The notes beneath the pieces are model-generated. The model worked only from the letters and a program-made list of their open reading frames with translations, was not told where the DNA came from and did not search any database. Positions 24,790 to 32,810 of a stretch of 64,000 bases of DNA are shown piece after piece. The position numbers were made by a program, and so were the translations under genes. Position 1 is the stretch's first letter, and each line of letters opens with the position of its first letter. The stretch covers positions 1,703,501 to 1,767,500 of the forward strand of contig JARUPZ010000006.1 of assembly GCA_031213475.1 (NCBI GenBank). The letters are read 5' to 3'. This stretch comes from Nereocystis luetkeana. Lineage: Eukaryota; Sar; Phaeophyceae; Laminariales; Laminariaceae.

Positions 24790-27390
24790 ATATCACATGA
24801 GTTCATTCCCGCGAAATATTCGAACCCACGATAGTACACACAGGGTAAAAAGCGTCCGGTCGGAAGAAAAACACACCGAAAAATAGTACGAGTACGTGCA
24901 CAGTATCACCACTACGCAAGGAAAGCGGTTACTACGAGATGTTGCGCACCAACCCGTATCACTATCTCGCGTGTGATTGTCGTACTGTCTTGTCACGCAG
25001 TCGCAGGATACTAAATACCTGGCACATGAAAAGCGCTCTGATGGCATAGTGTCTTATGTACCTTTTTTGGTAGCTATCTAAAATGATACCAGGTATATTC
25101 CACACCTCGGATAGATCATCTACAGATAGATCATGATCTAGATCATCTAGCAGTTCCTCACCTGCCGTTGTGGGAGTTGCCCAGGACCTGCACAGTACAG
25201 ATCCAGCGCGGGAAACATGCGCTATAATAGATATGTGGAGTGTACGGGTCCCACCCCTCAACATGAGCTAGATCATGTAAGATCGAAAGTACTACATCTG
25301 CCTTCAAATATCTAGATCACGAAATGTGTCTTGAAATATCTAGATCATGAGCTGTGCCTTGAAGTATCTAGATCGTGAGCTGTGCCTTGAAATATCTAGA
25401 TAATGACCGGTGCTTTGAAAAATTAGATCATTAACTGTGCCTTAAAAGATCTAGATCATGAAGTGTGCCTTGAAAGATCTAGATCAGGAACTGCGCCTTG
25501 AAATATTTAGATCATGAACTGTGCCTTGAAATATCTAGATCCTGAACTGTGGGGATCGATGATCTGTCCGTGGTATTTGTGCCCGCTTCTTACAAACAAC
25601 TCCATTCCGTATCATAAGGTAGGCAGCAAGGCGGAGGCTTGCGCACCATGACCATCGCCCACACACACAAACACAAGGATTACGGAGCAGTGATCGACCC
25701 ATGAGACAGTACCGACGTCAGTAGTAGCTACCTGGAGGCGTTCTACGATAGAGGTTCACCCCAATTTTTCTGAGGCTCCTCACTTAAGGAGCTCCATGCC
25801 TCATCCGAAAACTGATTTTGCAGCAAAAATCAAAATGCATCACGGCGAATAATCCCATGGCCCAAGTCTACAAAAAGTTTTTTTTTTCGATTTTTTTTTC
25901 GAAATCAAGATTGGGGGTCAAGAACCCCTGTTTTTCAGAAACAAAATAGCGGAAATGTGCTACCTCTATCGTAGAACGGGTCCCTGGTGTTCTCTTGGTC
26001 AGTACTACCGGTGTATTTAATTTCAGTAAGAAACTCGTGTTACTTTTAGCCTTATCAGCATCAAGCATGTGGTCCACTCCAACAGAACACAGCAAGAGAG
26101 AGACCCTCAGCGGGTCTTCAAAACACCTGCAATATTCCTCTCCCGTTGGCAACTGGCAAGGATTTGCAAGCCCCCCCCCCCCCCCCCGTTTCCCCCCCTG
26201 CCGCCACCCCTCGCCTCCTCGCCCTCCCCCCTCCACCGTTCATATTCCTACTAGAGAACGGTGTGCTTCGTCTCAAAAGGGACGCGTGGTCGATGGTCAA
26301 GTGACTCAGGCAGGCGACAAATGAGTACCCCCCCCCTCCTCCTTCCTCTCCCCAACTCTCCTACCCCTCCCGTCCCGTCCTCGTCCCCCCCCCTTCAACC
26401 CCACACTTCCTCTTCCACCCACAATCACTCCACCCGTCGTCCCTCCTCGTTTGCCCCCGCCCCCCCCACCCTACGACTACGGCCATGCATGAGTTCGAGT
26501 ACATCTCTCCTATCGAGTACCCCCCCCCCCCCCCCCGGCCTTCCCATCTTCTACTCCCCCCCCCCCTCCCCTCCCCTCCCCACTCCACTGTCGCCAACGT
26601 GAACCAGGTTCCTACCTTAGACGGGCGGGTGCTACGCCTCCCTTGTCCTGAGGTTGTTAGCCCCGGCTACGAACGCCGCCTGGGAGGGGAGGGCATGCCT
26701 ATCAGCAAGAAGCCCGGGTCAAGGGGCGACCTCATCATCCGCTTTAAACTCGTGTTCCCCGCGTTTCTGCCTCAGCCTAGTAAGGTATATATACACAATA
26801 CGTGCGAGAGTTTTTGTTTTGTTTTTTTTTCAAGTATATCACGTGTGTGACAAAAGTTTAGATAAAACAGATAGGTCAGACCTATCAGATAGATCATACG
26901 TAAGAGATATATCAGACAGATGTTCAAGCTCGTGTTCCCCGCGTTTCTGCCTCAGCCCAGCAAGGTACGAAGTATATACATAATACGTATGAGAGTTTTT
27001 GTTTGTTTTTTTCAAGCATTTCACACATGGAACAGTTCAGATAGATCAGACGTAAGAGGCAGGTCAGACAGACCAGATAGATCCGACGGATCAGACAGAT
27101 CGTACAGATCAGATAGACCAGATAGATCAGACCCCCACTTCATGGCATACGTATTTCAGGGCGGATAAGACTGAAGGTTCTTGATCTGTCCTATCTGGCT
27201 CACGTGGTCGGGTGGGAGCCGTATGAATAATCTCCATGATCCACGTAGCACGTGCTTCCTTAGTTCGATCCGTACTTCCTGGTATGCCAGCACAGATCCT
27301 GCTAATAACGCCAGGGTAGGATGTAGGTGGTCTACTGCTGTGGATCACGATCTGTCAGATGTGTTGCAGTGTTTTTCCTGTCTGTCTGTG

Positions 27391-27451
<61 letters not shown>

Positions 27452-30400
27452 GCCTGTCTGCCTGTCTGCCTGTCTGCCTGTCTGCCTGTCTACCTTCCTT
27501 TGCTTATTCTTTACCTCTCTTGCAGCTTGCCTGATTTGCGTACGGTCTGCTGTCCGGTACGATTAACATTGTATCGTTGCTAAATCTCCTATGATGTATT
27601 ATCCCCGTCTCGTATCATAGTTGTGTGGCCACATACCTGGTAGCTCTCTATTTAACAGGGTCAAGCACGTTAAGGATAGCGTTTAATTCCTCTCTTATAC
27701 GCCTCGCTTGAAGTACTCTATAAACAGGTCATTACTGAGTCTCTCCTCTATAAACAGGTCATTACTGAGTCTCTACTCTATAAACAGGTCATTACTGAGT
27801 CTCTACTCTATAAACAGGTCATTACTGAGTCTCTACTCTATAAACAGGTCATTACTGAGTCTCTGCTCTATAAACAGGTTATTACTGAGTCTCTGCTCTA
27901 TAAACAGGTCATTACTGAGTCTCTGCTCTATAAACAGGTCATTACTGAGTCTCTGCTCTATAAACAGGTCATTACTGAGTCATTACTACTACGGAGGACC
28001 ATAGTAAATACCGGTAGGATCTATGGTACACACAAAATCCTATATATTCACCTATTTTTACGGACACTACTTGGTCCTATTTACTACGGTTCCCCGTAAT
28101 AAGTCAATATACTACTGTGAATCAGTCATTCTAAGTCACTGCTAAGTAGTTACTCAGTCATTACTAAGCCGTTACTGAGTCATTCCTAAGTCATTGCTAA
28201 GCCATTACTAAGCTTTTACTAAGACATTACAAAGCCACTACTATCAATAAGCCATTAGTAAGTTATTACCAACAGTAAGTCATTACTAAGTCATTCTAAG
28301 TCATCACTAAGTCACTACTAAGTCACCAATAACCTGGTATGTGATGAAAGCTAAAAGTGAAACCCATTGGATAACCCCAAAGCCTATAGCCGTAAAGAGG
28401 TAAATCGCGAGTCATACTGTAAAACACTACCGAGATATTCCAATGGTATGGCGTCAACGAGCCCGGCCAGTCACTAGCATTTTGGCCAAGAAGTGCCGCA
28501 GTACAAGACGTCAATTAAGAAAACGAGCGAGAAAAAAGGCAGACTGAGATTTACAGGAAACTATGAAAATCGGGAGTCGTTTGAGCTGAATTTAGTGTAG
28601 ATAGAACTCATCAATTCTCATAATACACGGAACCCAGCTTGGACCAGCTTTCCGGTTTCTTGTAATCTGTCGTATCGTTTCCCTCTATTTCCAAGACCAT
28701 TTAATCCACCCTATTTCTTACAAGAAACTAAAAGAGTACGTCAGCTCGAGCCTCCAGTTAGTTAATTCCATCCGTCCCTACATACATACATGTAGATGCC
28801 CGGTACCGTATCCCTATATGAGTCGTGTACCAGCACGCGGTACGGACTCTGGGTGTGCTGGGTGCTGACGTGTGCGGGGAGAACGGCTCAGCGTGAAGGG
28901 CACCCGCTCAATTTGCGATGAGAGTGGTCCCCTGCTGCGCCGTGCCGTGTCACCGGAGTCACCTCTTCTCGTGTCGTGCGAGAACACGGGTGGGTGCGGT
29001 TGATGTCCAAATCCACGGTTTCGCTGGGTGCTCGTTTTGAGTCTCTTCGTGAGAGTGTTCTAACGCGATTTGCAACTTGTTGATGCTGTGGTGGTTGCTG
29101 TTGTTTTCACACGACCTTGTGTTACGGTACTGCTTAAAATGAGGCTGAAGCACCTGTAAAAACCTGGCTTCAGGTATTCGGATCGTGTTTGTAGTACTTG
29201 GGAGGAGGCGTATCTTAGACGGAAAACCAGGAAAACCGGGGGGTTTCCCAGCGGGGCGCGAACCTTGCTCTTACTACTGTGGTCTCCATCGTGCACGAAA
29301 GGAATACAGCTGATCTTCTGCTATATATATCTAAGCAAACATCACACGTGAGTCCCAACGAGTACCTGCTCAATACGAGGCGAACCTAACAAGGGATGCA
29401 AGGTGCTAACACCTTCAACCTGACACTTGACCCTTTGAGGACTGAAGTCCCGTTAAGGGGATAAATCAGCCTAACTAATTCTGAGTAATTCGTCCCCTCA
29501 ATGGGACTTCAGTCCTCAAAGGGGTTCAAGGAGGACGCGTGTACGGCACCTGATTTTTCTTAGGTTCCTCACACGACCTTAACCCTTTTAGAACCGCACT
29601 TCCATATGTATGTGGGGACAAAACACTCTAATTATAAGTAATTTGTCCCCAAAACGGGACTGGGGTCCTAAAAGGGTTAAGAAGCTCTCCAACAAGAGTG
29701 CAACCCGGTGGCCTATCCCCAAATCCATCAAAGCTGCTACTACAGCAGGGTACACCACGAAAATGTAGTGAAAACTCATATTACTACGGGGGTTCATTCT
29801 TAGCAATCAGAGGTAGTACGAGTACGTGCAGTAGTAGCGCTTTTGGCCAAGAAAAAAATGTTTCTGACGGAACTGGCTACTAGCTTCTTAACCCAATACC
29901 GTGGGAACGCCATTGCGAGAAACGTTGAACGCTATCGAATCTCGTGTGATACAACTAGGGTACGTTCATCGGGCGCATGTTGCGTTCGTTTCCTCGAAAT
30001 CAAGTTTCGGGGCGATGCTGACCCCTTTTTAGAACCGCAGTCCCGTTTTGGCGACAAACCAGTCAAATTGTAAGTAGTTTGTCCCCAAAACGGGACTGCG
30101 GTCCTAAGCTTTTAAGAACCGCAGTCCCATTTTGGGGACAAACCAGCCATAGGGTTAAGATCTCCTCACGTGTGGAGCCTCAGCAAATTATAGGTGCATC
30201 TCTAACGTAGTAACCCGGACCCGCGATAAAGACTGAGACCTGTGTGTTACGGAATTGTTGCTGACCATATTTGGTCCTGGTTACTATGTTCTCAGGTATT
30301 ACGGGGGACCATAGTTAATAGAACCAAATATTGTTGGTAAAAGTGGTGAAAGATATAGGTTTTTATCTATAAAATAGGTCCTGTTAACTATGGTCCACCG

Positions 30401-31381
30401 TAATAGTAGCGGTGTTCCAACGATATTGGGGTAAGGAGCCCGGCAGTCTGAAAAAAAAAGGCCTCCAAGTGCTATTCCTATCGTGGCATACTTCTCAGCT
30501 GAACGCCAAGCTATATAGTCCACGTTCACAAGACAGGCTCCTGTAACGTTGGGAGGGGTGGAAGAAAGAAGCGTTGCAACATACAATAGTATTACGGGGG
30601 GCCATAGTTAACAGGACCAAATATTGTTAGTAAAAATGGTTAAACATATATGTTTTTATGTATGCCATAGGTCCTGTTAACTATGCCCCCCCGCAATAGT
30701 AGCTTCCGCATAGCGTAGGCAGCAAAACCCCTCCTCTTGACCCTCTGCGCACATATGCAAGAGACCGCGTGGATTAGCTGCGAGATCAAGATACCATCCT
30801 GCCGCTAACTGTAGTTTGTCTCTGTTTCCGTTCATAGTTTCTCCTCGAGAAAGTTTGGGTTTGGAGGCAATGTTGAGGCAGCGGAACCGTAGGCTGTGGC
30901 GATGAGTCAGTGTGACCGCGGAACAGCAAGGATGACAACAACACCAACACCAACACCAACACCAGCACCAACACCAGAACCAACAACAACCACCACCACC
31001 ACCATCATCCACTCAACACCACCACCATCACCCCCCCACCCACCCACCCACCCACCCACCCACCCACCCACCACCACCACCACACCCCGTCCCACTCCCC
31101 CCTCCCCCCTCCCCCCCCTCCACCAGGTTATCCTCCGAAAACTTCTCTCTCCGCAGATTAACATGAAGCGCGCCGCTACCAACGCCTCCGCCGAAGATGA
31201 CGGCGCAGACCCGAACGGTACCTCCACCACCGCCGGAGACGAACCAACACAGAAGTCCGAGGCGGCACCGGACGGCGACAGGCCAACGGGAGTTGCAGGG
31301 GGAGTAGGGGGGGAGCTAGGGGAGGCCTCGAAGGAAGGGGGGCTGGGGACAGATAATAAGGCGTCCCTGCTCGAGGAGTAG
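13636..31381 (+). CDS. type II Hsp40 (DNAJB13/DNAJB1-like) co-chaperone, nine exons
   Basis: Exons 13636-13718, 14118-14169, 14860-14970, 16011-16067, 17051-17239, 20080-20237, 24157-24247, 26608-26784 and 31127-31381 join in frame to 390 residues. Exons 1-3 encode a J domain (DYYETLG, HPD at residues 37-39, [16 protein letters not shown]). Exons 4-5 give a linker ([22 protein letters not shown]) and the start of the C-terminal substrate-binding region ([14 protein letters not shown]). Exon 6 has [18 protein letters not shown], exons 7-8 have [29 protein letters not shown] and GDLIIRF, and exon 9 has VILRKLL plus an acidic, Ser/Thr-rich tail of about 70 residues. This order is diagnostic of DNAJB-type proteins, which stimulate Hsp70 ATPase and deliver clients. 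The GYTY...EIFEKFFG linker resembles DNAJB13, an axonemal radial-spoke protein, but DNAJB1/B4-like is not excluded. Intron 5 appears to use a GC donor (AAG|GCAAGA). Introns hold about 93% of the locus. Confidence 0.92.
16100..16243 (+). repeat. poly-C-tailed repeat, family PC1, copy 1
   Basis: CGTCCCGGCATTGTAGGGAT, then a CATACGGCTACGGCCATGCA block and a TCGAGTACATATCTCCTATC block, end in GAGTA plus about 20 C. Another C run precedes it at about 16102-16126. It lies in Hsp40 intron 4. Confidence 0.8.
17262..17517 (-). repeat. poly-C-tailed repeat PC1, copy 2 (long form)
   Basis: The complement of the family: a G run, TACTCGATCTCATGCATGGC, CCCTCGCATGCCTACAATGC, TTCCACCGACCAGGCAGACA, AGCGCCGTGAGGTGTCTGGC and a GATGACAGCTTCAATGAG end. 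It begins 22 bases after Hsp40 exon 5. Confidence 0.8.
17518..18010 (-). repeat. cluster of PC2 repeats and G runs
   Basis: Three complement-strand PC2 copies (about 17519-17612, 17837-17938 and 17940-18010) are marked by GCTCATTTGTTGCT and GACCATTGACCAC-like blocks. A degenerate PC1 copy (about 17640-17830) lies between them. All are bordered by G runs. Confidence 0.7.
18085..18165 (+). repeat. degraded copy of Hsp40 exon 5 3' end
   Basis: CTTGCTCCCTCTGAGAA and TTTAAGGTCACGAAAAGGCAAG-like segments repeat the exon 5 end (CTTGCTCCCTTGAAGAG, TTCAAGGTCACCCGAAAGGC), including the GC donor context, about 0.9 kb into the intron. Confidence 0.65.
18357..18463 (-). mobile_element. MITE-A copy 4
   Basis: ATTACGGGGGACCATAGTTA at the left, ACATAAAAACCTATATATG internally and CCTCCGTAATA at the right. 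Reverse orientation, in Hsp40 intron 5. Confidence 0.87.
18464..19555. other. Hsp40 intron 5, no further feature recognised
   Basis: A possible MITE-D trace (GGAGGCGTTGTACGATAGAT) lies at about 18714-18733. Otherwise non-repetitive intronic sequence without coding support. Confidence 0.4.
19556..19792 (+). repeat. poly-C-tailed repeat PC1, copy 3 (long form)
   Basis: It starts with AAGCGGTTCTTTGGTAGGAT, continues through GCGACTCGCCAGACACCTCA and CGTCCCGGCATTGTAGGGAT, and ends in about 18 C. Confidence 0.8.
19793..20020 (+). repeat. poly-C-tailed repeat PC1, copy 4, tandem to copy 3
   Basis: The same blocks as copy 3 (TTGGTAGGATGCAGCTCACC, ACTCGCCGGACACCTCACGG, CATGCATGAGATCGAGTACA) in the same orientation directly after it. 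The C run is broken by T (CCCCCCCTCCCCTCCCC). Confidence 0.8.
20280..20605 (+). repeat. two degraded copies of Hsp40 exon 6 3' end
   Basis: About 20282-20366 and 20507-20605 repeat the exon 6 end: GAGCCGGGATGG, GGTCCCGG, GCCGACGTCCTGCTGGTTGTC and ATGGAAAGGTT. MITE-A copy 5 separates the two copies. Shorter echoes (GCCGGGATGGGAAACGGGAA) continue to about 20760. Confidence 0.78.
20392..20505 (+). mobile_element. MITE-A copy 5, carrying a CACCTGGTA insert
   Basis: About 114 bp, 7 bp longer than the family. Where other copies read AAATATATAGGTTTTT, this one reads AAATATACACCTGGTAGG. Left end TGACGGGGGGGCATAG, right end CCCCCCGTAATA. Confidence 0.85.
20879..20985 (-). mobile_element. MITE-A copy 6
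   Basis: Well-preserved reverse copy: ATTACGGGGGACCATAGTAA at the left and CTATTGTCCCCCGTAATA at the right. Confidence 0.88.
21102..21365 (+). mobile_element. MITE-D copy 2 (subfamily 2)
   Basis: Both termini are present: GAGGCGTTCTACGATAGAGG and CCTCTATCGTAGAACGCGTC. The body has CACTTAAGGAGCTCCATACC and differs from subfamily 1. About 264 bp, non-coding. Confidence 0.88.
21400..21660 (+). repeat. two (ATT)n tracts flanking a duplicated segment
   Basis: Long ATT tracts at about 21406-21452 and 21533-21656. They interrupt two direct copies of a segment beginning TTGCCATCCGACAA and ending ATAACTTTCCCGAAAGA. Confidence 0.85.
21661..21850 (+). repeat. uninterrupted copy of the repeat that hosts the 60-kb LINE
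   Basis: CCTTGCCATCCGACAAAGTG, AACTTTCCCGAAAGAAG and CGGAAACAAAAGGAAACCC run directly into AAGTCTCCCTCCCTTCTGTG and TTTCGGCTTGTCTACTC. At 59.99-63.41 kb the same two halves are separated by a 3.2-kb LINE/tRNA-like insert. Confidence 0.75.
21976..22308 (+). mobile_element. MITE-C copy 2 with nested PC1 repeat
   Basis: Left terminus CACTATCACAGGGGTGTGAT and right terminus GGTGTGATATGTTATCACCC followed by TAGTGTGATAG form an inverted repeat. A short PC1 copy with a C run (about 22017-22076) sits inside. Confidence 0.82.
22330..22475 (+). repeat. GATC-rich dispersed element, copy 5
   Basis: Degraded core: GTTGGCGGGTGGGAGCCGCA, AATCTGCATGATTTATAC, GGCATGTTTCC and CAGACCCTGCACAGCCTCTC. Confidence 0.65.
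22487..22595 (-). mobile_element. MITE-A copy 7
   Basis: TTACGGGGAACCACAATGAA at the left and TGCTCCCCCGTAAATA at the right. More diverged than most copies. Confidence 0.83.
22915..23072 (+). repeat. tandem duplication near 57 bp
   Basis: GTACTGGACTACAGTTAGC and TTTGACGTCGCCCACTCGTA occur twice, preceded by degenerate GACTATTGGACTGCAGTA units. Confidence 0.8.
23155..23685 (+). repeat. minisatellite of about 40-45 bp units
   Basis: About a dozen imperfect units of CACCGAGCGTTCATCTCTA followed by CCGTACCGCATAAACTTGTC. One unit is interrupted by TACCTGGTA at 23276-23284. It lies in Hsp40 intron 6. Confidence 0.82.
23690..24050 (-). repeat. GATC-rich dispersed element, copy 6
   Basis: The AGATCAGATAGATCAGACGA short repeat (interrupted by TACCTGGTA at 23758-23766) precedes the reverse core: CGCAGGACCTGTATACGTAG, AACCCAGTAGGAAACAAG and CCGACCCGGCAACGTGACC. 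Confidence 0.75.
24255..24795 (+). repeat. GATGAC/GATGGT repeat tract after exon 7
   Basis: About 540 bp of imperfect GAT/GAC/GGT triplets beginning a few bases after the exon 7 donor (GAG|GTGAGT). It contains a duplicated block of about 120 bp (for example about 24455-24530 and 24570-24640). Long Asp-rich or Met/Val-rich open frames here are artefacts of the triplet repeat. Confidence 0.88.
25100..25290 (-). repeat. GATC-rich dispersed element, copy 7
   Basis: Reverse core: CACCTGCCGTTGTGGGAGTT, AGGACCTGCACAGTACAGAT, AGCGCGGGAAACATGCGC and TGAGCTAGATCATG. Confidence 0.75.
25290..25555 (+). repeat. 29-30-bp minisatellite, about nine units
   Basis: Imperfect units of CTTGAAATATCTAGATCATG plus AACTGTGC. 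Each unit has a TCTAGA/GATC core like the edge of the neighbouring GATC element. Confidence 0.88.
25735..25980 (+). mobile_element. MITE-D copy 3 (subfamily 2)
   Basis: GAGGCGTTCTACGATAGAGG at the left, CACTTAAGGAGCTCCATGCC in the body and TACCTCTATCGTAGAACG at the right. About 246 bp. Confidence 0.88.
26165..26575 (+). repeat. C-rich block with PC2 and PC1 repeats
   Basis: C runs from about 26170, a PC2 copy (26262-26332: TCTCAAAAGGGACGC, GGCGACAAATGAGTACCCC) and a short PC1 copy (26472-26538: ACTACGGCCATGCATGAGTT, CTATCGAGTA plus C run), just upstream of Hsp40 exon 8. Confidence 0.75.
26918..27025 (+). repeat. copy of Hsp40 exon 8 3' end and donor
   Basis: TTCAAGCTCGTGTTCCCCGC, GTTTCTGCCTCAGCCCAGC and AAGGTACGAAG repeat the last 40 bases of exon 8 and its donor. 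The following intron bases (GAGAGTTTTTGTTTG, TTTTTTCAAG) are also repeated. Period about 174 bp. The copied donor is intact (AAG|GTACGA). Confidence 0.88.
27030..27355 (+). repeat. GATC-rich dispersed element, copy 8
   Basis: A GATCAGACA-type short repeat, then GGTCGGGTGGGAGCCGTATG, ATCTCCATGATCCACGTAGC and CACAGATCCTGCTAATAACG. Confidence 0.72.
27380..27492 (+). repeat. (CTGT)n microsatellite
   Basis: About 27 tetranucleotides, changing to CTGC/CTGT alternation at the right end. Frames through it read as Cys/Leu/Ser/Val repeats only. Confidence 0.9.
27712..27985 (+). repeat. 30-bp minisatellite, nine units
   Basis: Units of CTCTATAAACAGGTCATTAC plus TGAGTCTCTA, nearly identical, with no intervening spacers. 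MITE-A copy 8 adjoins the last unit, and degenerate AAGTCATTACTAAG units continue on the far side to about 28330. Confidence 0.9.
27988..28102 (-). mobile_element. MITE-A copy 8, carrying a CCGGTA insert
   Basis: The left end reads ACGGAGGACCATAGTAAATA, then CCGGTA, then GGATCTATGG, where other copies read AAATAGGACC. The right end is GTTCCCCGTAATA. Confidence 0.86.
28103..28330 (+). repeat. degenerate TAAGTCATTAC tandem repeat
   Basis: Imperfect 11-12-bp units (CATTACTAAG, CATTCTAAGT, CACTACTAAG), apparently a decayed continuation of the 30-bp array on the other side of the MITE. Confidence 0.75.
28331..29090. other. Hsp40 intron 8, no further feature recognised
   Basis: AACCTGGTA at 28331 is present. 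Otherwise non-repetitive, with no coding support. Confidence 0.4.
29125..29400 (+). repeat. dispersed repeat also found inside the 55-kb fold-back
   Basis: AAATGAGGCTGAA, GGCTTCAGGTATTCGGATCG, GTAGTACTTGGGAGG, GGGTTTCCCAGCG and GTACCTGCTCAATA match 55628-55870 in order and orientation. Confidence 0.78.
29427..29529 (+). mobile_element. MITE-B copy 2 (variant)
   Basis: TTGACCCTTTGAGGACTGAA at the left pairs with TTCAGTCCTCAAAGGGGTTC at the right. GTCCCGTTAAGGGG and CCCCTCAATGGGAC form the inner pair. Confidence 0.83.
29579..29680 (+). mobile_element. MITE-B copy 3
   Basis: TTAACCCTTTTAGAACCGCA at the left and GGTCCTAAAAGGGTTAA at the right, with GGGGACAAA and TTTGTCCCC inside. Confidence 0.87.
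30018..30158 (+). mobile_element. MITE-B copy 4 with a second half-copy
   Basis: A full copy ends in CTGCGGTCCTAAGC and runs without a break into a second left half, TTTTAAGAACCGCAGTCCCA, that stops at GGGACAAACCAGCC before AGGGTTAAGA. This looks like a recombined or nested pair. Confidence 0.8.
30240..30297 (-). repeat. MITE-A remnant
   Basis: ACCATATTTGGTCCTGGTTA plus CTATGTTCTCAGGTA corresponds to the right half of a reverse MITE-A, directly beside copy 9. Confidence 0.6.
30298..30405 (+). mobile_element. MITE-A copy 9
   Basis: ATTACGGGGGACCATAGTTA at the left and CTATGGTCCACCGTAATA at the right. Reference orientation, in Hsp40 intron 8. Confidence 0.88.
30591..30698 (+). mobile_element. 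MITE-A copy 10
   Basis: ATTACGGGGGGCCATAGTTA at the left and CTATGCCCCCCCGCAATA at the right. Reference orientation. Confidence 0.88.
30925..31125 (+). repeat. ACC/CCCA microsatellite before Hsp40 exon 9
   Basis: Runs of ACAACACC, ACC and CCCA repeats then C runs occupy the last 200 bases of intron 8 and act as its polypyrimidine-rich 3' end (CTCCACCAG|GTTATC). Confidence 0.85.
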
Positions 31382-32000
31382 TGGCGCGGGGAAATATAAG
31401 GAGGCGTCGGTGCTCGAGGAGTAGACGCGGGGGTGGGGGGGGGTCGGGGACGGGACGTATACGGCGGCAACGGTACTGGAGTTAGAGGCGGGGTCGATGC
31501 TTAAGGGATAGACGCGGTGGGGGTTGGAGGAAGAGCAAGTGATGACGGTGGCTAGCACCTGAATTTTGTGGAGTTTTTTCACTTGGTGCTTCAAACAAAA
31601 CCCGACGCGCAACGGCATGTGCAACAACGAAAAGCAACCTCGTGCAGCAAGACAAATAATGGAATGAGGAACGAGAATGAGCAAAAGCCACGGCATATAT
31701 ATAGGGATGGTGCCATATTATTTTCTGAGGTCCTCACATGACTCGGCATACGTTTGTTCGCGCGACTCCGCCCACCATTTTCTATGCGCTACACTAGTCC
31801 CAAAACCAACATACCTGGTACGAGTCAAAATATCATATTATTAATACCAGGTATTAAATAGTAGTAACCGGTACAGTAACCGGCCGTTGCTCTTTTGAGG
31901 AGCGCTCAACCGGTCGCGATTTACGGAGCCAAAATTTTCAACCCCTCCCGTGGGATAAGGGGCATGCCTCACAAGAGGCACGTCTTATTGGGTAGTATAT
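31382..32000. other. 3' region of the Hsp40 gene
   Basis: Intergenic sequence between convergent genes. The first 130 bases repeat GGTGCTCGAGGAGTAGACGC-like units that echo the end of the coding sequence. TACCTGGTA at 31812 and TACCAGGTA at 31845. No gene seen. Confidence 0.45.
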
Positions 32001-32009
32001 GCACACCTC

Positions 32010-32225
32010 AAGACAGATCATCAATTCCCACAGTTCATGGTACAGACCCTTCAAGGCAGATATATGCCAGATCTTGCATGACCTAGCTCATATTGCCGGG
32101 TGGGACCCCGTACAAATCTGCATGATCTACTCACAGCACGGGTTCCTTGCGTTGGATCTGCCCTACAAGGCAGATCCTGCACGACCCCTCACTACGAACG
32201 GCGGCTGAGAGACTAGAAAATGTAG
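32010..32225 (+). repeat. GATC-rich dispersed element, copy 9
   Basis: CATATTGCCGGGTGGGACCC, AAATCTGCATGATCTACTC, TTGCGTTGGATCTGCCCTAC and AGGCAGATCCTGCACGACCC. Confidence 0.78.
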
Positions 32226-32382
32226 AGCATGGTGTGCCCGAGGTGTGAACATATGTCGGCCAAAAAAAACCCACCCCCTACCGTACGATAGCAGGCGACA
32301 AGGAAGCGTCGCCGCGCGAAGAGTAGAGGAGGGGAGATCGGGACAATATAAACAAGGGGGCGTCGGTGCTCAAGGAGCACTA

Positions 32383-32383
32383 C

Positions 32384-32435
<52 letters not shown>

Positions 32436-32440
32436 AGAGT
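32383..32440 (+). repeat. (TAG)n microsatellite
   Basis: About 17 TAG triplets ending at MITE-A copy 11. Confidence 0.9.
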
Positions 32441-32446
32441 AGTAGT

Positions 32447-32554
32447 AATACGGGGGACCACAGTTAATATGACCAAATATTGTTAGTAAAAATGATTAAA
32501 TATATAGATTTTTAGGTATACGATAGGACCTATTAACTATGGTCCCCCGTAAAT
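32447..32554 (+). mobile_element. MITE-A copy 11
   Basis: AATACGGGGGACCACAGTTA at the left and CTATGGTCCCCCGTAAATA at the right. The flanking TAG repeat makes the TA boundaries easy to see. Confidence 0.88.
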
Positions 32555-32704
32555 AGTAGTAAAGTCGAGCCGTCGTTCTCCAGGCTTCGTGTTTATTAGC
32601 TTTGAGATTCACGTATGGAAAAAAAAAAATGAAAACTCCAATACAGCAGTAAAGAAACATCATGTTGTTACATCCAATCTAAAAGGTGTACAAAGGTTAC
32701 ATCT

Positions 32705-32810
32705 AATACGGGGGGCCATAGTTAATAGGACCTATGGTATACATAACACCTATATATTTAACCATTTCTACGAACAGTATTTGGTCCTATTAACTACGGT
32801 CCCCCGTAAT
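32705..32810 (-). mobile_element. MITE-A copy 12
   Basis: AATACGGGGGGCCATAGTTA at the left and CTACGGTCCCCCGTAAT at the right. Reverse orientation. Confidence 0.88.

Noticed and set aside
24252-24839. Long Asp-rich (plus) and Ile-rich (minus) proteins
   Set aside because: Both are translations of the GATGAC triplet repeat inside an Hsp40 intron.
27712-27985. Possible CRISPR-like array
   Set aside because: The 30-bp units are directly adjacent with no spacers, and the context is a eukaryotic intron.
30896-31470. Separate gene made of Thr/Pro-rich or Val/Gly-rich repeats
   Set aside because: The repeats are the ACC/CCCA tract at the end of Hsp40 intron 8. Only the part after the acceptor at 31127 is coding.
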